Assembly (NCBI RefSeq): GCF_000764025.1
Contig: NZ_KN234777.1
Location: 1-33,601, forward strand
Direction: 5' to 3'
DNA length: 33,601 nucleotides
Source: Pseudohaliea rubra DSM 19751
Lineage (GTDB): Bacteria; Pseudomonadota; Gammaproteobacteria; Pseudomonadales; Halieaceae
Shown here: in pieces, positions 1 through 7,350 of the stretch
Layout of the letters: each line of letters opens with the position of its first letter
How positions within the stretch are numbered: the stretch's first letter is position 1
Position numbers and translations under genes: made by a program
The notes under the pieces: generated by a model
What the model was told of the DNA's origin: nothing
What the model saw: the letters and a program-made list of their open reading frames with translations, nothing else
Databases searched by the model: none

Positions 1-333
1 GTTGCCCGCGCCAGTCGCCGCCTCGGCCCAGCGCGCCAGGGCCGCCTGCTGGGCGTCGCCGGGGGCGCCGTGGAGCACCACGTTTCCGGGGCGCTCGAGG
101 TGGTCCCGGTCAACAATCACGTTGCCGGTGATCAACAGCCCCGCCCCGCCCTCGGCCCAGGTCCGGTAGAGCCGGCAGAGCGCGTCCGTGGCGATGCCGT
201 CGGCCGTTGCCAGACCCTCGGTCATGGCCGCCTTGGCGAGGCGGTTGGGGAGCGTGGCGCCGCAGGGCAGAGTCAGCGGCTCGGCAAGCCTGCCGCAGGG
301 AGCGCTATCAGAAGGGGGCGTTGCGGTGGTCAT
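1..333 (-). CDS. NADH:flavin oxidoreductase / Old Yellow Enzyme family, N-terminal 111 residues (partial)
   Basis: The frame opens with ATG at 333 and runs off the left edge without a stop, so only the N-terminus is present. The translation contains LPNRLAKAAMTEGLA near residue 28 followed by LYRTWAEGGAGLLITGNV and a following VDRDHLERPGNVVL stretch. This is the typical start of the FMN-binding TIM barrel of Old Yellow Enzyme-like NAD(P)H oxidoreductases (NemA / 2,4-dienoyl-CoA reductase-like N-domain), in which the first strand and the GG-G-L-I-TGN strand cradle FMN. A good ribosome binding site, AAGGAG, lies at about 342-347, 8 nt before the ATG, which fixes the start. Substrate cannot be told from this fragment; the family reduces activated C=C bonds, nitro compounds or nitrate esters. 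It diverges from the membrane-protein gene at 471. Confidence 0.85.
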   Translation of the reverse strand, partial: MTTATPPSDSAPCGRLAEPLTLPCGATLPNRLAKAAMTEGLATADGIATDALCRLYRTWAEGGAGLLITGNVIVDRDHLERPGNVVLHGAPGDAQQAALARWAEAATGAGN

Positions 334-470
334 TGGGCTCTCTCCTTGGGCGGGCTCAACATGGTAGGGCGGGACACCGGGGGTGTACACGCCGCCGCAG
401 AGCGCTAAGCTGTCCCCCGCCAAGGACCGTCACGGAACCGGGGCTCAACTGCACCGGGAGTCGATCACCG

Positions 471-842
471 ATGGAACAGACAAGCACCCTGGCACCGCGT
501 CGCGCCATGCGGGCCGATGACTGGTTTCACTCGATGATCAACCTTTTCATCGGCACCCTGTTGGGTTCGGCCGCGACAGGACTGGCGCAGCTGCTGCTAT
601 CCGGGGCCTGGGTCATGGCCATAATCATGACGGTGTTCGCGGTTGCGATGATCCTGATCGTGCTGGCCTCCGACAAGCTGCTGGACCGGTTGTTCACGAT
701 CGGTATCCGCCCGGCGAACAAGCCCGGGACGAAGGAAAGGAAGCCCCTGACCCGAGTCCTCAGCTTTCCCGCCGGGTTCCTGCTGGGGATTGCCCTGGCC
801 CTGCTGGGTATCGACGTAACGCTGCCCTTCGCCACGGTGTAG
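471..842 (+). CDS. small three-helix inner-membrane protein, unknown function
   Basis: A 123-residue protein I do not recognise. After a short polar N-terminus (about residues 1-18) there are hydrophobic stretches at roughly 20-45 (MINLFIGTLLGSAATGLAQLL), 46-67 (WVMAIIMTVFAVAMILIVLA) and 100-119 (FPAGFLLGIALALLGIDVTL), separated by a basic cytoplasmic-looking loop rich in Lys/Arg (about 75-97). The frame is open further upstream to 207, but the ATG at 471 is preceded by GGGAG at 456-460 and starts just before the first hydrophobic segment, so I chose it. It is a lone plus-strand gene between the flavin oxidoreductase gene (divergent) and the P450 gene (convergent, 17 bp apart), so context gives no function. 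Confidence 0.6.
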   Translation: MEQTSTLAPRRAMRADDWFHSMINLFIGTLLGSAATGLAQLLLSGAWVMAIIMTVFAVAMILIVLASDKLLDRLFTIGIRPANKPGTKERKPLTRVLSFPAGFLLGIALALLGIDVTLPFATV

Positions 843-859
843 GTCCTATCGCCGTCGGC

Positions 860-2137
860 TTACCCGCCGCCCGTAGCGCCGCCTGCGCTGAAGCGCAGCA
901 CGATGCGCCGGTAACCCTGCGAGGCGAAACTCGGCAGCCGGCGCAGGTCACTCTCCGCCTCATCCAGCGCCAGGACGTCACAGTTCGCGAGCAGGGTATC
1001 GAAGGCTATGCGGGCCTCCAGCCGGGCGAGCTCCGCGCCGGCGCAGAAGTGTGGCCCGTAGCCGAAACCCATGTGCTTGCGCACGTTGGGGCGTTCAGGA
1101 TCGAAGCGTTCGGGCTCAGGGAAGACCGACGGGTCGTAGCCCGCGGCCGCCCACAGGGGGACGACCATGGCGCCAGGGGTAATTGGGGCACCCCCGAGTT
1201 CCGCTTCCCGGGTGGCCCGGCGATAGGTGCATTGGATCGGGGGATCCCAGCGCAGCACTTCTTCGACGAAGGGCTCGATCAGGTCAGCGTTCTCGCGAAG
1301 GCGTGCCAGTAGCTCCGGCCGTTCGAGGAGCACAAGCACGCCATTACCGATGAGGTTGGTCGTGGTCTCATGCCCGGCAAGCAGCACCTGGTCGATAATA
1401 GGCAGCAGCTCTTCCGTGCTCAGCGGCGGTTCATCGGCTTCGCGCGCATTCACCATTTCACTGAGCAGGTCATCCGTAGGCCGGGCGCGGCGCGCTTCGA
1501 TACGCGGAATAAAGTAGCGATGGAAGGCCACTACCGCCTCGGCGACACGCCGACGCTGCGCGTGATCGAGAACATCGATGTTGCCGGAGATCATCAAGTC
1601 GCCCCATTCCTTGAAGGTCCACAGATCGGCGCGGTCAACTCCCAGCACATCGGCGATCACCGTCACCGGCAGCGGCACGGCAAAATCGCGAAAAAGGTCC
1701 AGCCTGCCCTGCGCCCGGAAGCCTTCGGCAAGCTCCCTGGCCACGGTCCGGATGTGCGGCTCGAGGGCCCGCACCCGCCCGGGACTCAGCGCCTTGCTGA
1801 GGAGCTTTCGGTGTCGGGTGTGTACCGGTGGATCGGCGGTGAACAGGGCATTGACCATCGGATGGGCGTTCTCGAAGATCGCCTCCACATCGGGCTGCAC
1901 CGGCTCGCTGCCCACGCCCATGTGCCGCGGCCCCTGCCCGTCCTGGGTAATACTCGAGGAGAAAGTCGCCGTATCCCGCGCCAGCGCCATCAGGTCCTGA
2001 TAGCCCCCGACCGCCGTGCCGATGGCAGGATCGACGCCGGTACCGCCCTGCCGGTGCAGGATCTGATAAGTCGCATAGGGGCACTGGACAACCGCTTCAT
2101 CGGAAAGATCAATCTTCGGGGGCGGGTTCTTATGCAT
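860..2137 (-). CDS. cytochrome P450 (soluble bacterial class)
   Basis: A 425-residue bacterial P450, a haem-thiolate monooxygenase that uses O2 and electrons from a ferredoxin partner. Visible landmarks: C-helix motif DPPVHTRHR at 102-110, I-helix oxygen-binding AGHETTT at 254-260, ExxR (EVLR) at 293-296, and the haem-binding loop GFGYGPHFCAG at 357-367 with Cys365 as axial ligand. Length and lack of a membrane anchor fit soluble bacterial CYPs of the CYP105/107-like clan. The frame is open to 2221, but the ATG at 2137 gives the expected N-terminus and has a weak GAGG about 9 nt upstream. No ferredoxin or ferredoxin reductase gene is next to it, so redox partners must be elsewhere; substrate is unknown. 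It sits downstream of the tRNA operon on the same strand. Confidence 0.93.
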   Translation of the reverse strand: MHKNPPPKIDLSDEAVVQCPYATYQILHRQGGTGVDPAIGTAVGGYQDLMALARDTATFSSSITQDGQGPRHMGVGSEPVQPDVEAIFENAHPMVNALFTADPPVHTRHRKLLSKALSPGRVRALEPHIRTVARELAEGFRAQGRLDLFRDFAVPLPVTVIADVLGVDRADLWTFKEWGDLMISGNIDVLDHAQRRRVAEAVVAFHRYFIPRIEARRARPTDDLLSEMVNAREADEPPLSTEELLPIIDQVLLAGHETTTNLIGNGVLVLLERPELLARLRENADLIEPFVEEVLRWDPPIQCTYRRATREAELGGAPITPGAMVVPLWAAAGYDPSVFPEPERFDPERPNVRKHMGFGYGPHFCAGAELARLEARIAFDTLLANCDVLALDEAESDLRRLPSFASQGYRRIVLRFSAGGATGGG

Positions 2138-2243
2138 GGCGCGCAGCCTCGTCGTTATTGCTTTGCCCGGCATGATTCGATGAAAAGCCAGGGCTTGCAA
2201 GGGCTGCGCGCCCAGAGCCAACTCCGCAATCGGCGAAGGTGCA

Positions 2244-2263
2244 CAAACCCGCCCGAGGCGGGT
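2244..2263 (-). terminator. probable intrinsic terminator of the tRNA operon
   Basis: On the minus strand a 7-bp GC-rich stem (ACCCGCC pairing with GGCGGGT, plus-strand 2247-2253 and 2257-2263) with a 3-nt loop is followed by a short U-rich tail (UUUGUG). It lies 24 nt after the CCA end of tRNA-Cys. The U-run is short, so termination may be partial and read-through could reach the P450 gene. Confidence 0.5.
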
Positions 2264-2286
2264 CCGGCGGCATGCTACCGGAAGTA

Positions 2287-2360
2287 TGGAGGCTCGGGTC
2301 GGAATCGAACCGGCGTTGACGGATTTGCAATCCGCTGCATAACCACTCTGCCACCGAGCC
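2287..2360 (-). tRNA. cysT: tRNA-Cys(GCA)
   Basis: Minus-strand 74-nt cloverleaf with encoded CCA (plus TGG at 2287-2289). The acceptor stem GGCTCGG pairs with CCGAGCC, the anticodon stem-loop carries GCA in a GGATTGCAAATCC hairpin, and the T arm contains GGTTCGATTCC. It follows tRNA-Gly by 9 nt in the same transcript. The uvrC-pgsA-tRNA-Gly-tRNA-Cys order matches the enteric order; the enteric tRNA-Leu that follows there is not present here. Confidence 0.97.
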
Positions 2361-2369
2361 TGGGGATGT

Positions 2370-2445
2370 TGGAGCGGGAAACCGGGTTCGAACCGGCGAC
2401 CTCAACCTTGGCAAGGTTGCGCTCTACCAACTGAGCTATTCCCGC
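2370..2445 (-). tRNA. glyW: tRNA-Gly(GCC)
   Basis: Minus-strand 76-nt cloverleaf with encoded CCA (plus TGG at 2370-2372). Acceptor GCGGGAA pairs with TTCCCGC, the D arm is TAGCTCAGTTGGTAGAGC, the anticodon hairpin AACCTTGCCAAGGTT carries GCC, and the T arm has GGTTCGAACCC. It is the parent or sister of the truncated copy 108 bp upstream in the transcript. Confidence 0.98.
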
Positions 2446-2476
2446 ACTGTCTGTCTTCGTACCGACCGTAGGCTGG

Positions 2477-2492
2477 TCGCCGGTACCGGCGA
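2477..2492. repeat. perfect 16-bp palindrome in the tRNA operon spacer
   Basis: TCGCCGGTACCGGCGA is its own reverse complement and lies between the truncated tRNA and the real tRNA-Gly. Its left arm shares TCGCCGGT with the T arm of tRNA-Gly, so it is best explained as a T arm with a collapsed loop. In the transcript it could fold with neighbouring bases and affect processing. Confidence 0.6.
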
Positions 2493-2510
2493 GGCTGGGC
2501 GCCCCCCCTG

Positions 2511-2553
2511 CAACCTTAACAAGGTTGCGCTCTACCAACTGAGCTATTCCCGC
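2511..2553 (-). pseudogene. decayed tRNA-Gly copy (5' half, anticodon position reads GTT)
   Basis: The minus strand from 2553 to 2511 repeats the first 43 nt of tRNA-Gly (acceptor 5' strand, complete D arm, anticodon hairpin) exactly, except that the anticodon bases GCC have become GTT (an Asn anticodon). Identity stops right after the anticodon stem. Beyond it (2477-2510) there is a C-rich stretch and a TCGCCGG-TA-CCGGCGA palindrome that looks like a T arm whose loop has been lost; no matching 3' acceptor strand or CCA is seen. It is the first element of the transcript, about 50 nt after the promoter. It cannot fold as a normal cloverleaf, so I call it a pseudogene; a functional RNA fragment is not excluded. 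Confidence 0.8.
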
Positions 2554-2607
2554 ACCTGGAGCGACGCAAAGGCCGCCACTGTGCTCGCCGCTGTGACGAG
2601 GGGGCCA

Positions 2608-2635
2608 ATTGTATGCCCTGACGCCCGCCAGTCAA
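2608..2635 (-). promoter_or_regulatory. sigma-70-type promoter of the tRNA operon
   Basis: Minus strand: -35 TTGACT (2630-2635), 16-nt spacer, -10 TACAAT (2608-2613), close to consensus. The -35 box overlaps the stop codon of pgsA. Transcription would start near 2601 and run through the truncated tRNA, tRNA-Gly and tRNA-Cys, giving the tRNAs expression independent of pgsA. Confidence 0.75.
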
Positions 2636-3204
2636 GAGATGCCTTCGCGGGCACGTATCACATGGGCCGCGGCGCGAAGGTAGGCGACCATGGACCAGAG
2701 CGTAAATACCGCCGCCGTATAGAGAAGGACGTAGCAGAGGCCGAGGAGCCAGGTGCCGTCCCGGGCCGGGTCGATAGCAAGCAGACCGATAACCGCGACC
2801 ATCTGGAAGGCCGTCTTCACCTTGCCGATGTAGGACACCGCCACAGAGGTTCGCTCGCCGAGCTCAGCCATCCATTCGCGCAACGCCGAGATCACGATCT
2901 CGCGGCCGATGATAACGCTGGCCGCCAGGGTGAATAGCGGTGTGTCGTGACGCTCCACCAGCAGCACCAGGGCCACAGCGACCATGAGTTTGTCTGCCAC
3001 AGGGTCGAGGAACGCGCCGAAGGCGGTCATCTGCCCGAGACGCCGCGCCAGGTAGCCATCGAACCAGTCGGTCACCGCAGCGAGCGTAAAGATGCCAGCC
3101 GCGACCAGCAGATGGCCTTGAAACGGGAGATAGAACACCACGGCCAGCACAGGGATCAGGAGGATACGCAGGAGGGTAAGAGCGTTGGGAATATTGATCG
3201 GCAA
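2632..3204 (-). CDS. pgsA: CDP-diacylglycerol--glycerol-3-phosphate 3-phosphatidyltransferase
   Basis: Makes phosphatidylglycerol phosphate from CDP-diacylglycerol and glycerol-3-phosphate, the committed step to phosphatidylglycerol and cardiolipin, in the inner membrane. The 190-residue protein has the full CDP-alcohol phosphotransferase signature: D46-x2-D49-G50-x2-A53-R54 ... G63-x3-D67-x3-D71, with several hydrophobic helices around it. The start is TTG at 3204: an in-frame TGA lies shortly upstream, the only nearby ATG is in another frame, and the product then begins PINIPNALTLLRI, as family members do. The ribosome binding site is weak. It follows uvrC by 32 bp on the same strand, the order known in enterics. 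Confidence 0.96.
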   Translation of the reverse strand: MPINIPNALTLLRILLIPVLAVVFYLPFQGHLLVAAGIFTLAAVTDWFDGYLARRLGQMTAFGAFLDPVADKLMVAVALVLLVERHDTPLFTLAASVIIGREIVISALREWMAELGERTSVAVSYIGKVKTAFQMVAVIGLLAIDPARDGTWLLGLCYVLLYTAAVFTLWSMVAYLRAAAHVIRAREGIS

Positions 3205-3236
3205 AGCGCTATCTCGTCATTCGTGGAGCGGCCGCT

Positions 3237-5063
3237 CTAGTCCGCCATGCTGTGCAGGTGGTCGTAGATCTGCTGTGCCATGGTAGCACTGATACCCTGG
3301 GTTTTTTTCAACTCATCGACGCTGGCGTTGGCAACCCCCCGGGCACTGCCGAAATGGCGCAGCAATTCACGCCGTCGCTTGGCGCCTACTCCGGGGATGT
3401 CCTCAAGGCGCGAGCTGCGCCGTGCCTTGTCTCGCCGGGCCCGGTGACCACTGATCGCAAAGCGATGGGCCTCGTCGCGCACCTGTTGAATAAGGTGCAG
3501 CGCCGGGCTGTTTGCCGGCAGGTTCTGTTCGATGCCCGAAGCCCCGAGCACCAGCGTCTCGAAGCCCGCCTTGCGGGTCACGCCCTTCGCGACGCCGACG
3601 ACCAGAATGCCCTGCAGCTCCAGCTCGGCGAGCACATCGAGTGCCTGCTGCACCTGTCCCTTGCCGCCGTCAATGAACAAGACATCGGGTACGTTCCCCT
3701 CCCCTGCTTTCAGGCGCTTGAAACGTCGGCGCAGCGCCTGCTCCATGGCGGCGTAGTCGTCCCCGGGGGTGATGCCGTCGATGTTGAAGCGCCGGTAGTC
3801 GGCCTTGCGCGGACCGTTTTCATCGAAGACCACGCAGGAAGCCACGGTGGCCTCACCACTGGAGTGACTGATATCGAAACATTCCATGCGCTGCGGGTAG
3901 GCCTCGAGTTCCAGTACTTCCTGCAGGGCCTGGAGGCGCTCCTGGGTACTCTTGCGCCCGGCGAGGTGGGCCGCGAGGTTCGTCGCCGCTGTCTGCTCGG
4001 CCATCTGCAGCCAGCGCGCGCGAGCCTCGCGGACCCGGTGGCGCAGGCGCACGCGCCGCCCCGCTTGCAGGGTAAGGGCCGTCTCCAGCGTGTCGCTGTC
4101 CTCGGGCTCTGCATTGAGCACGATCTCCGGCGGCAGGGCGCGACCCTCGCTCAGATAGAATTGCGGCAGAAAAGCGCTGAGCAGTCCTTCCCGCGTTTCA
4201 GCGAGCTTGGTCGACGGGTAGAAAGTTCGGCTGCCGAGCACCCGCGCGCCGCGGACGAAGAGCACGTGCACGCAGCCGAGCCCACCCTCGGTGACCGCCG
4301 CCAGCAGATCGAGATCGCCGCTACCCCCCTCTACACCCTGGGTGGCCTGCACGTGCTGCAGCTGGCGGAGCTGGTCCCGCAGCACCGCCGCCTTCTCGTA
4401 GGCGAGGGCCGCGGCGGCCTGCTCCATGTCGTCAGCCAGACGCACCATAAGCTCCTGATTCTTGCCCTCGAGAAACAGCGCGGTGTTCTCTACCTGTGCT
4501 GCGTAAGCGGCCTCGGAGACCAGATCGACGCAGGGCGCGGTGCAGCGGTCGATCTGGTACTGCAGGCAGGGTCGCGACCGATTACTGAAATAGCTGTCCT
4601 CACACTGGCGTACCTTGAAGACCTTCTGCAGAAAATGCAGCGACCGCCGGACCGCACCCGCACTCGGGTAGGGCCCGAAATAGCGCCCCTTGCGCCGCTT
4701 GGCCCCCCGATGCAGTGTCAGACGCGGAAAGCGATCCTCGCTCGACAGGAAGATGTAAGGGTAGGATTTGTCGTCCTTGAGCAGGATATTGAACGGGGGC
4801 CGGTGGCTCTTGATCAGGTTGTGCTCGAGGAGCAATGCGTCCACCTCGGTGGCGGTAACGGTCACCTGGATGTCGGCGATACGCGACACCAGGGCCACGG
4901 TCTTGGCGTTGAGCCCGCGGTTGCGGAAGTAGGACGCCACCCGGTTCTTCAGGTTGCGCGCCTTGCCCACGTAAAGCAGCCCGCCATCGACACCGTACAT
5001 CTGGTACACGCCACAGCGGGTGGTCAGACTCTTGAGAAAGGCGTCGGCGTCGAAGTGACTCAT
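3237..5063 (-). CDS. uvrC: excinuclease ABC subunit C
   Basis: The dual-incision nuclease of nucleotide excision repair, recruited by UvrB to damaged DNA and cutting 3' and then 5' of the lesion. The 608-residue protein shows the GIY-YIG nuclease domain (GVYQMY at 18-23, LLYVGKA at 29-35), then a cysteine cluster with C-x11-C-x7-C-x3-C spacing just after residue 150, as in the iron-sulphur site of E. coli UvrC, a UVR coiled region for UvrB contact, the RNase H-like nuclease domain (MECFDISHSSG) and tandem helix-hairpin-helix motifs near the C-terminus (LEDIPGVGAKRRRELL and TQGISATMAQQIYDHL). Its ATG overlaps the murB stop (ATGA), indicating translational coupling. Confidence 0.98.
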   Translation of the reverse strand: MSHFDADAFLKSLTTRCGVYQMYGVDGGLLYVGKARNLKNRVASYFRNRGLNAKTVALVSRIADIQVTVTATEVDALLLEHNLIKSHRPPFNILLKDDKSYPYIFLSSEDRFPRLTLHRGAKRRKGRYFGPYPSAGAVRRSLHFLQKVFKVRQCEDSYFSNRSRPCLQYQIDRCTAPCVDLVSEAAYAAQVENTALFLEGKNQELMVRLADDMEQAAAALAYEKAAVLRDQLRQLQHVQATQGVEGGSGDLDLLAAVTEGGLGCVHVLFVRGARVLGSRTFYPSTKLAETREGLLSAFLPQFYLSEGRALPPEIVLNAEPEDSDTLETALTLQAGRRVRLRHRVREARARWLQMAEQTAATNLAAHLAGRKSTQERLQALQEVLELEAYPQRMECFDISHSSGEATVASCVVFDENGPRKADYRRFNIDGITPGDDYAAMEQALRRRFKRLKAGEGNVPDVLFIDGGKGQVQQALDVLAELELQGILVVGVAKGVTRKAGFETLVLGASGIEQNLPANSPALHLIQQVRDEAHRFAISGHRARRDKARRSSRLEDIPGVGAKRRRELLRHFGSARGVANASVDELKKTQGISATMAQQIYDHLHSMAD

Positions 5064-6076
5064 GGCGCCGCTCCGTACACCCGCGGTTCGATCTCGAGCT
5101 GACAGCCGAAGGTCTCTGCGACCGAGGTACGGATACGCTCGGCAAGCGCCAGGAGCGCAAGGCCGTCACCGTCGCGGTTGACGAGCACCAGCGCATGGCC
5201 GGGATGCACGGCCACACCGTCGCCGGCGACACCACGCCAGCCACAGTGCTCTATGAGCCAGCCCGCGGCAAGCTTGCGGCCCCCGTCCGTCACGAATTGA
5301 GGCATCGACGGGTAGCGACGAGCGAGCGCTTCCGCGGTTGCCGTGTCCACCACGGGGTTCTTGAAAAAGCTGCCGGCATTCGGGGTTATGGCAGGGTCCG
5401 GCAGGCGCGCCTGGCGTAGCGCCACCACCGCGTCGAACACGGCCCGTGGGTCCGGCGGCGCGGTGGAGGCAGCAAGCGCCTCCCGCAGCGCGGGATAAGT
5501 GATAACGGGTGCGGCCGTCCGCCGCAGGCGGATGTCGACCGCGGTGATGATCACGGCATCGCGAAGCCTGCCCTTGAAGACGCTGTCGCGATAACCGAAG
5601 TCGCAAGCCGCCCGGTGCAGGGCCAGCTCCCGGCCGTCCTCAATACACACAGCGTGCACCGTCTCCACAAAAGGCGCGAGTTCCACGCCATAGGCGCCGA
5701 TGTTCTGGATCGGTGCCGCGCCGACAGTACCGGGAATGAGTGCGAGATTCTCAAGTCCGTAGTAGCCCTGTGCGAGGCACCAGCGCACCAGCGCGTGCCA
5801 GCCCTCGCCCGCCGCAACGCGCAGGGTCACGCTCTCCGCGTCCTCGGCGAGCACTTCCCGGCCGGTTGCGGTGTAGCGCAGCACCAGCGCCTCCACGTCA
5901 CCGGCGAAGACCACGTTGCTGCCGGCGCCGAGCACGATCACAGGCAGCCCGCTTTCCCGGGCAAAGAGAAGCGCCTCGCGCAGCGCCGGCAGGTCGGCGG
6001 CGTCGCGCCGGGCCGTGGCCCGCGCCGGCAGGCGCAGGGTGGTCAGCGCTGTGAGATCCTCAGCCGCGCCGGACAC
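5060..6076 (-). CDS. murB: UDP-N-acetylenolpyruvoylglucosamine reductase
   Basis: Cytoplasmic FAD enzyme that reduces UDP-GlcNAc-enolpyruvate to UDP-N-acetylmuramate with NADPH in peptidoglycan synthesis. From the GTG at 6076 it is 338 residues (E. coli 342). FAD-binding GAGSNVVF lies at 50-57, [24 protein letters not shown] at 107-130, catalytic-site YRDSVFK at 162-168 (Arg163), the proton-donor Ser236 in NAGSFFKNP, and a C-terminal Glu330. The tyrosine-loop layout is that of type I MurB. The open frame extends upstream to 6349 inside kdsB, but that part is unlike MurB; the GTG overlaps the 3' end of kdsB by 17 nt and has GGGAG about 11 nt upstream. It overlaps uvrC by 4 nt. Confidence 0.96.
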   Translation of the reverse strand: MSGAAEDLTALTTLRLPARATARRDAADLPALREALLFARESGLPVIVLGAGSNVVFAGDVEALVLRYTATGREVLAEDAESVTLRVAAGEGWHALVRWCLAQGYYGLENLALIPGTVGAAPIQNIGAYGVELAPFVETVHAVCIEDGRELALHRAACDFGYRDSVFKGRLRDAVIITAVDIRLRRTAAPVITYPALREALAASTAPPDPRAVFDAVVALRQARLPDPAITPNAGSFFKNPVVDTATAEALARRYPSMPQFVTDGGRKLAAGWLIEHCGWRGVAGDGVAVHPGHALVLVNRDGDGLALLALAERIRTSVAETFGCQLEIEPRVYGAAP

Positions 6077-6821
6077 CGATCTGTGTCTCCCAGTGGCGCC
6101 GCAGACGATCCAGATCCTCGGGCGTATCGACGCCACCAGGCACAGACAGGCAGGCCTCGGCAACGTGGATGGCCTCACCGTGGTGCAGGGCGCGTAGCTG
6201 CTCGAGCTGCTCCAGTGCCTCAGCAGGGGCCACCGCCCAGGTGACAAAACGATCGAGGAAACCCACTCGATAAGCATACAAACCGATATGTCGGCGCCAG
6301 GGGCTGCCTGCAACCGCAGCAGCTTCACGGGGATAGGGAATCGGTGCACGGCTGAAATAGAGCGCGCGGCCGGCGCCGTCGGCCACCACCTTTACGACGT
6401 TCGGGTTGTCCAGCTGCTCCCCGGCAGCGAGAGGCTCACAGAGCGTGGCCACGGAGGCCCAGAGACGCTGGCGCAGGTTTTCTGCCACCTGATCGATCAC
6501 GGCCGGGGGAAGTAGCGGTTCGTCGCCCTGCACGTTGACAACGATCGCATCGTCGTCGAGCTCCAGAGCCGCAGCGACCTCCGCCAGCCGATCGGTCCCG
6601 GAAGGATGGTCATCCCGGGTGAGCAGCGCCTCTGCCCCCCAGAGCGCCGCTGCATCGCGGACTCGCTCATCATCGGTGGCAATCACCACCCGGTCGGCAC
6701 CGCTGGCGGCGGCCTGGTCCCATACGTGCTGAAGCATGGGTCGGTCACCGATCATGGCCAGGGGCTTGCCGGGAAGGCGTGTAGAGGCATAGCGCGCCGG
6801 GATAACAACAATAAAGGCCAT
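6060..6821 (-). CDS. kdsB: 3-deoxy-manno-octulosonate cytidylyltransferase (CMP-Kdo synthetase)
   Basis: Activates Kdo with CTP to CMP-Kdo, used to build the lipopolysaccharide inner core. The 253-residue protein starts with [17 protein letters not shown], the nucleotide-binding loop of the family, and has the conserved [11 protein letters not shown] strand near residue 95 and [12 protein letters not shown] further on. ATG at 6821 is preceded by AGGAG 8 nt upstream. The 3' end overlaps murB by 17 nt, so kdsB-murB-uvrC are probably one transcript. In many gammaproteobacteria lpxK and a small Trm112-like gene sit directly upstream; here the upstream neighbour is exbD instead. Confidence 0.97.
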   Translation of the reverse strand: MAFIVVIPARYASTRLPGKPLAMIGDRPMLQHVWDQAAASGADRVVIATDDERVRDAAALWGAEALLTRDDHPSGTDRLAEVAAALELDDDAIVVNVQGDEPLLPPAVIDQVAENLRQRLWASVATLCEPLAAGEQLDNPNVVKVVADGAGRALYFSRAPIPYPREAAAVAGSPWRRHIGLYAYRVGFLDRFVTWAVAPAEALEQLEQLRALHHGEAIHVAEACLSVPGGVDTPEDLDRLRRHWETQIGVRRG

Positions 6822-6892
6822 GGTTCAGACTCCTGCTCGGCGAGGACGCGCGGGCGACCCCGGATTGGTGCTGCGGTAGATCGCCGCCGCGC

Positions 6893-6922
6893 ATTCTACC
6901 GCTTCCGCGGAGGGCTTGATAA
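6893..6922 (-). promoter_or_regulatory. possible promoter for kdsB-murB-uvrC
   Basis: Within the 103-bp gap between exbD and kdsB the minus strand has a good -10 TAGAAT (6893-6898) and, 18 nt upstream, a poor -35 TTATCA (6917-6922). It would start transcription about 70 nt before kdsB. The weak -35 keeps confidence low. Confidence 0.35.
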
Positions 6923-6924
6923 CG

Positions 6925-7350
6925 CTAGCCGGCGCCGGGCGGAGGCCGAAGGGTGGCAATACTCAGGCGGGAAAAGCCCATCTGCCCCGCGGCATCCATG
7001 GCCCGCACCACGGCCGCGTGGCTGCTGTCGGCATCTGCGGAGATAAGCAGCGGCATCGTCGTATCACCCCGGGAGTATTCATAGAGCGCAGCCTGGATAG
7101 TGCGAACGCGACGGTCCACCAGCGCTTCGCCGTTGACCCGGTAGGCACCCGCCTCGTCCACAAGCAGCTCGATTTGTCGCGGCGCCTGCGTTGCCGGTGC
7201 GGCATTGGCCTCGGGCAGATCCACAAGCAGGCGGGTCTCCCGGGTAAAAGTCGTCGAGACCATAAAGAAGATCAGGAGCAGGAACACCACGTCGATAAGC
7301 GGTGTCAGGTTGACCCCCGGCTCCTCCCGCTGCCGGCGGCGGAATTTCAC
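6925..7350 (-). CDS. exbD: ExbD/TolR family proton-channel subunit
   Basis: The 141-residue partner of ExbB in a proton-driven inner-membrane motor that energises TonB- or Tol-type envelope machines. It has a short basic N-terminus, a single membrane helix (about 14-34) with the essential Asp20 in NLTPLIDVVFLLLIFFMV, and a periplasmic domain ending in the LLISADADSSHAAVVRAMDAA and SRLSIAT pattern. The GTG start overlaps the exbB stop (GTGA), so the two are coupled. No tonB lies beside it; an ExbBD pair between comEC and the LPS genes is the usual context of a general, not siderophore-specific, pair. ExbD versus TolR cannot be separated by motif alone. Confidence 0.93.
   Translation of the reverse strand: MKFRRRQREEPGVNLTPLIDVVFLLLIFFMVSTTFTRETRLLVDLPEANAAPATQAPRQIELLVDEAGAYRVNGEALVDRRVRTIQAALYEYSRGDTTMPLLISADADSSHAAVVRAMDAAGQMGFSRLSIATLRPPPGAG

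Noticed and set aside
383-390. GTGTACAC palindrome between the flavin oxidoreductase and membrane protein genes
   Set aside because: Only 8 bp, and no regulator gene or second copy nearby.
3225-3240. GAGCGGCCGCTC palindrome after uvrC as a terminator
   Set aside because: No U-run follows and pgsA starts within 30 nt, so it is not a terminator.
3252-5102. Long plus-strand open frame (616 codons) across uvrC
   Set aside because: uvrC on the minus strand is complete with all domains; long antisense frames are expected in GC-rich genes and this one has no recognisable domain.
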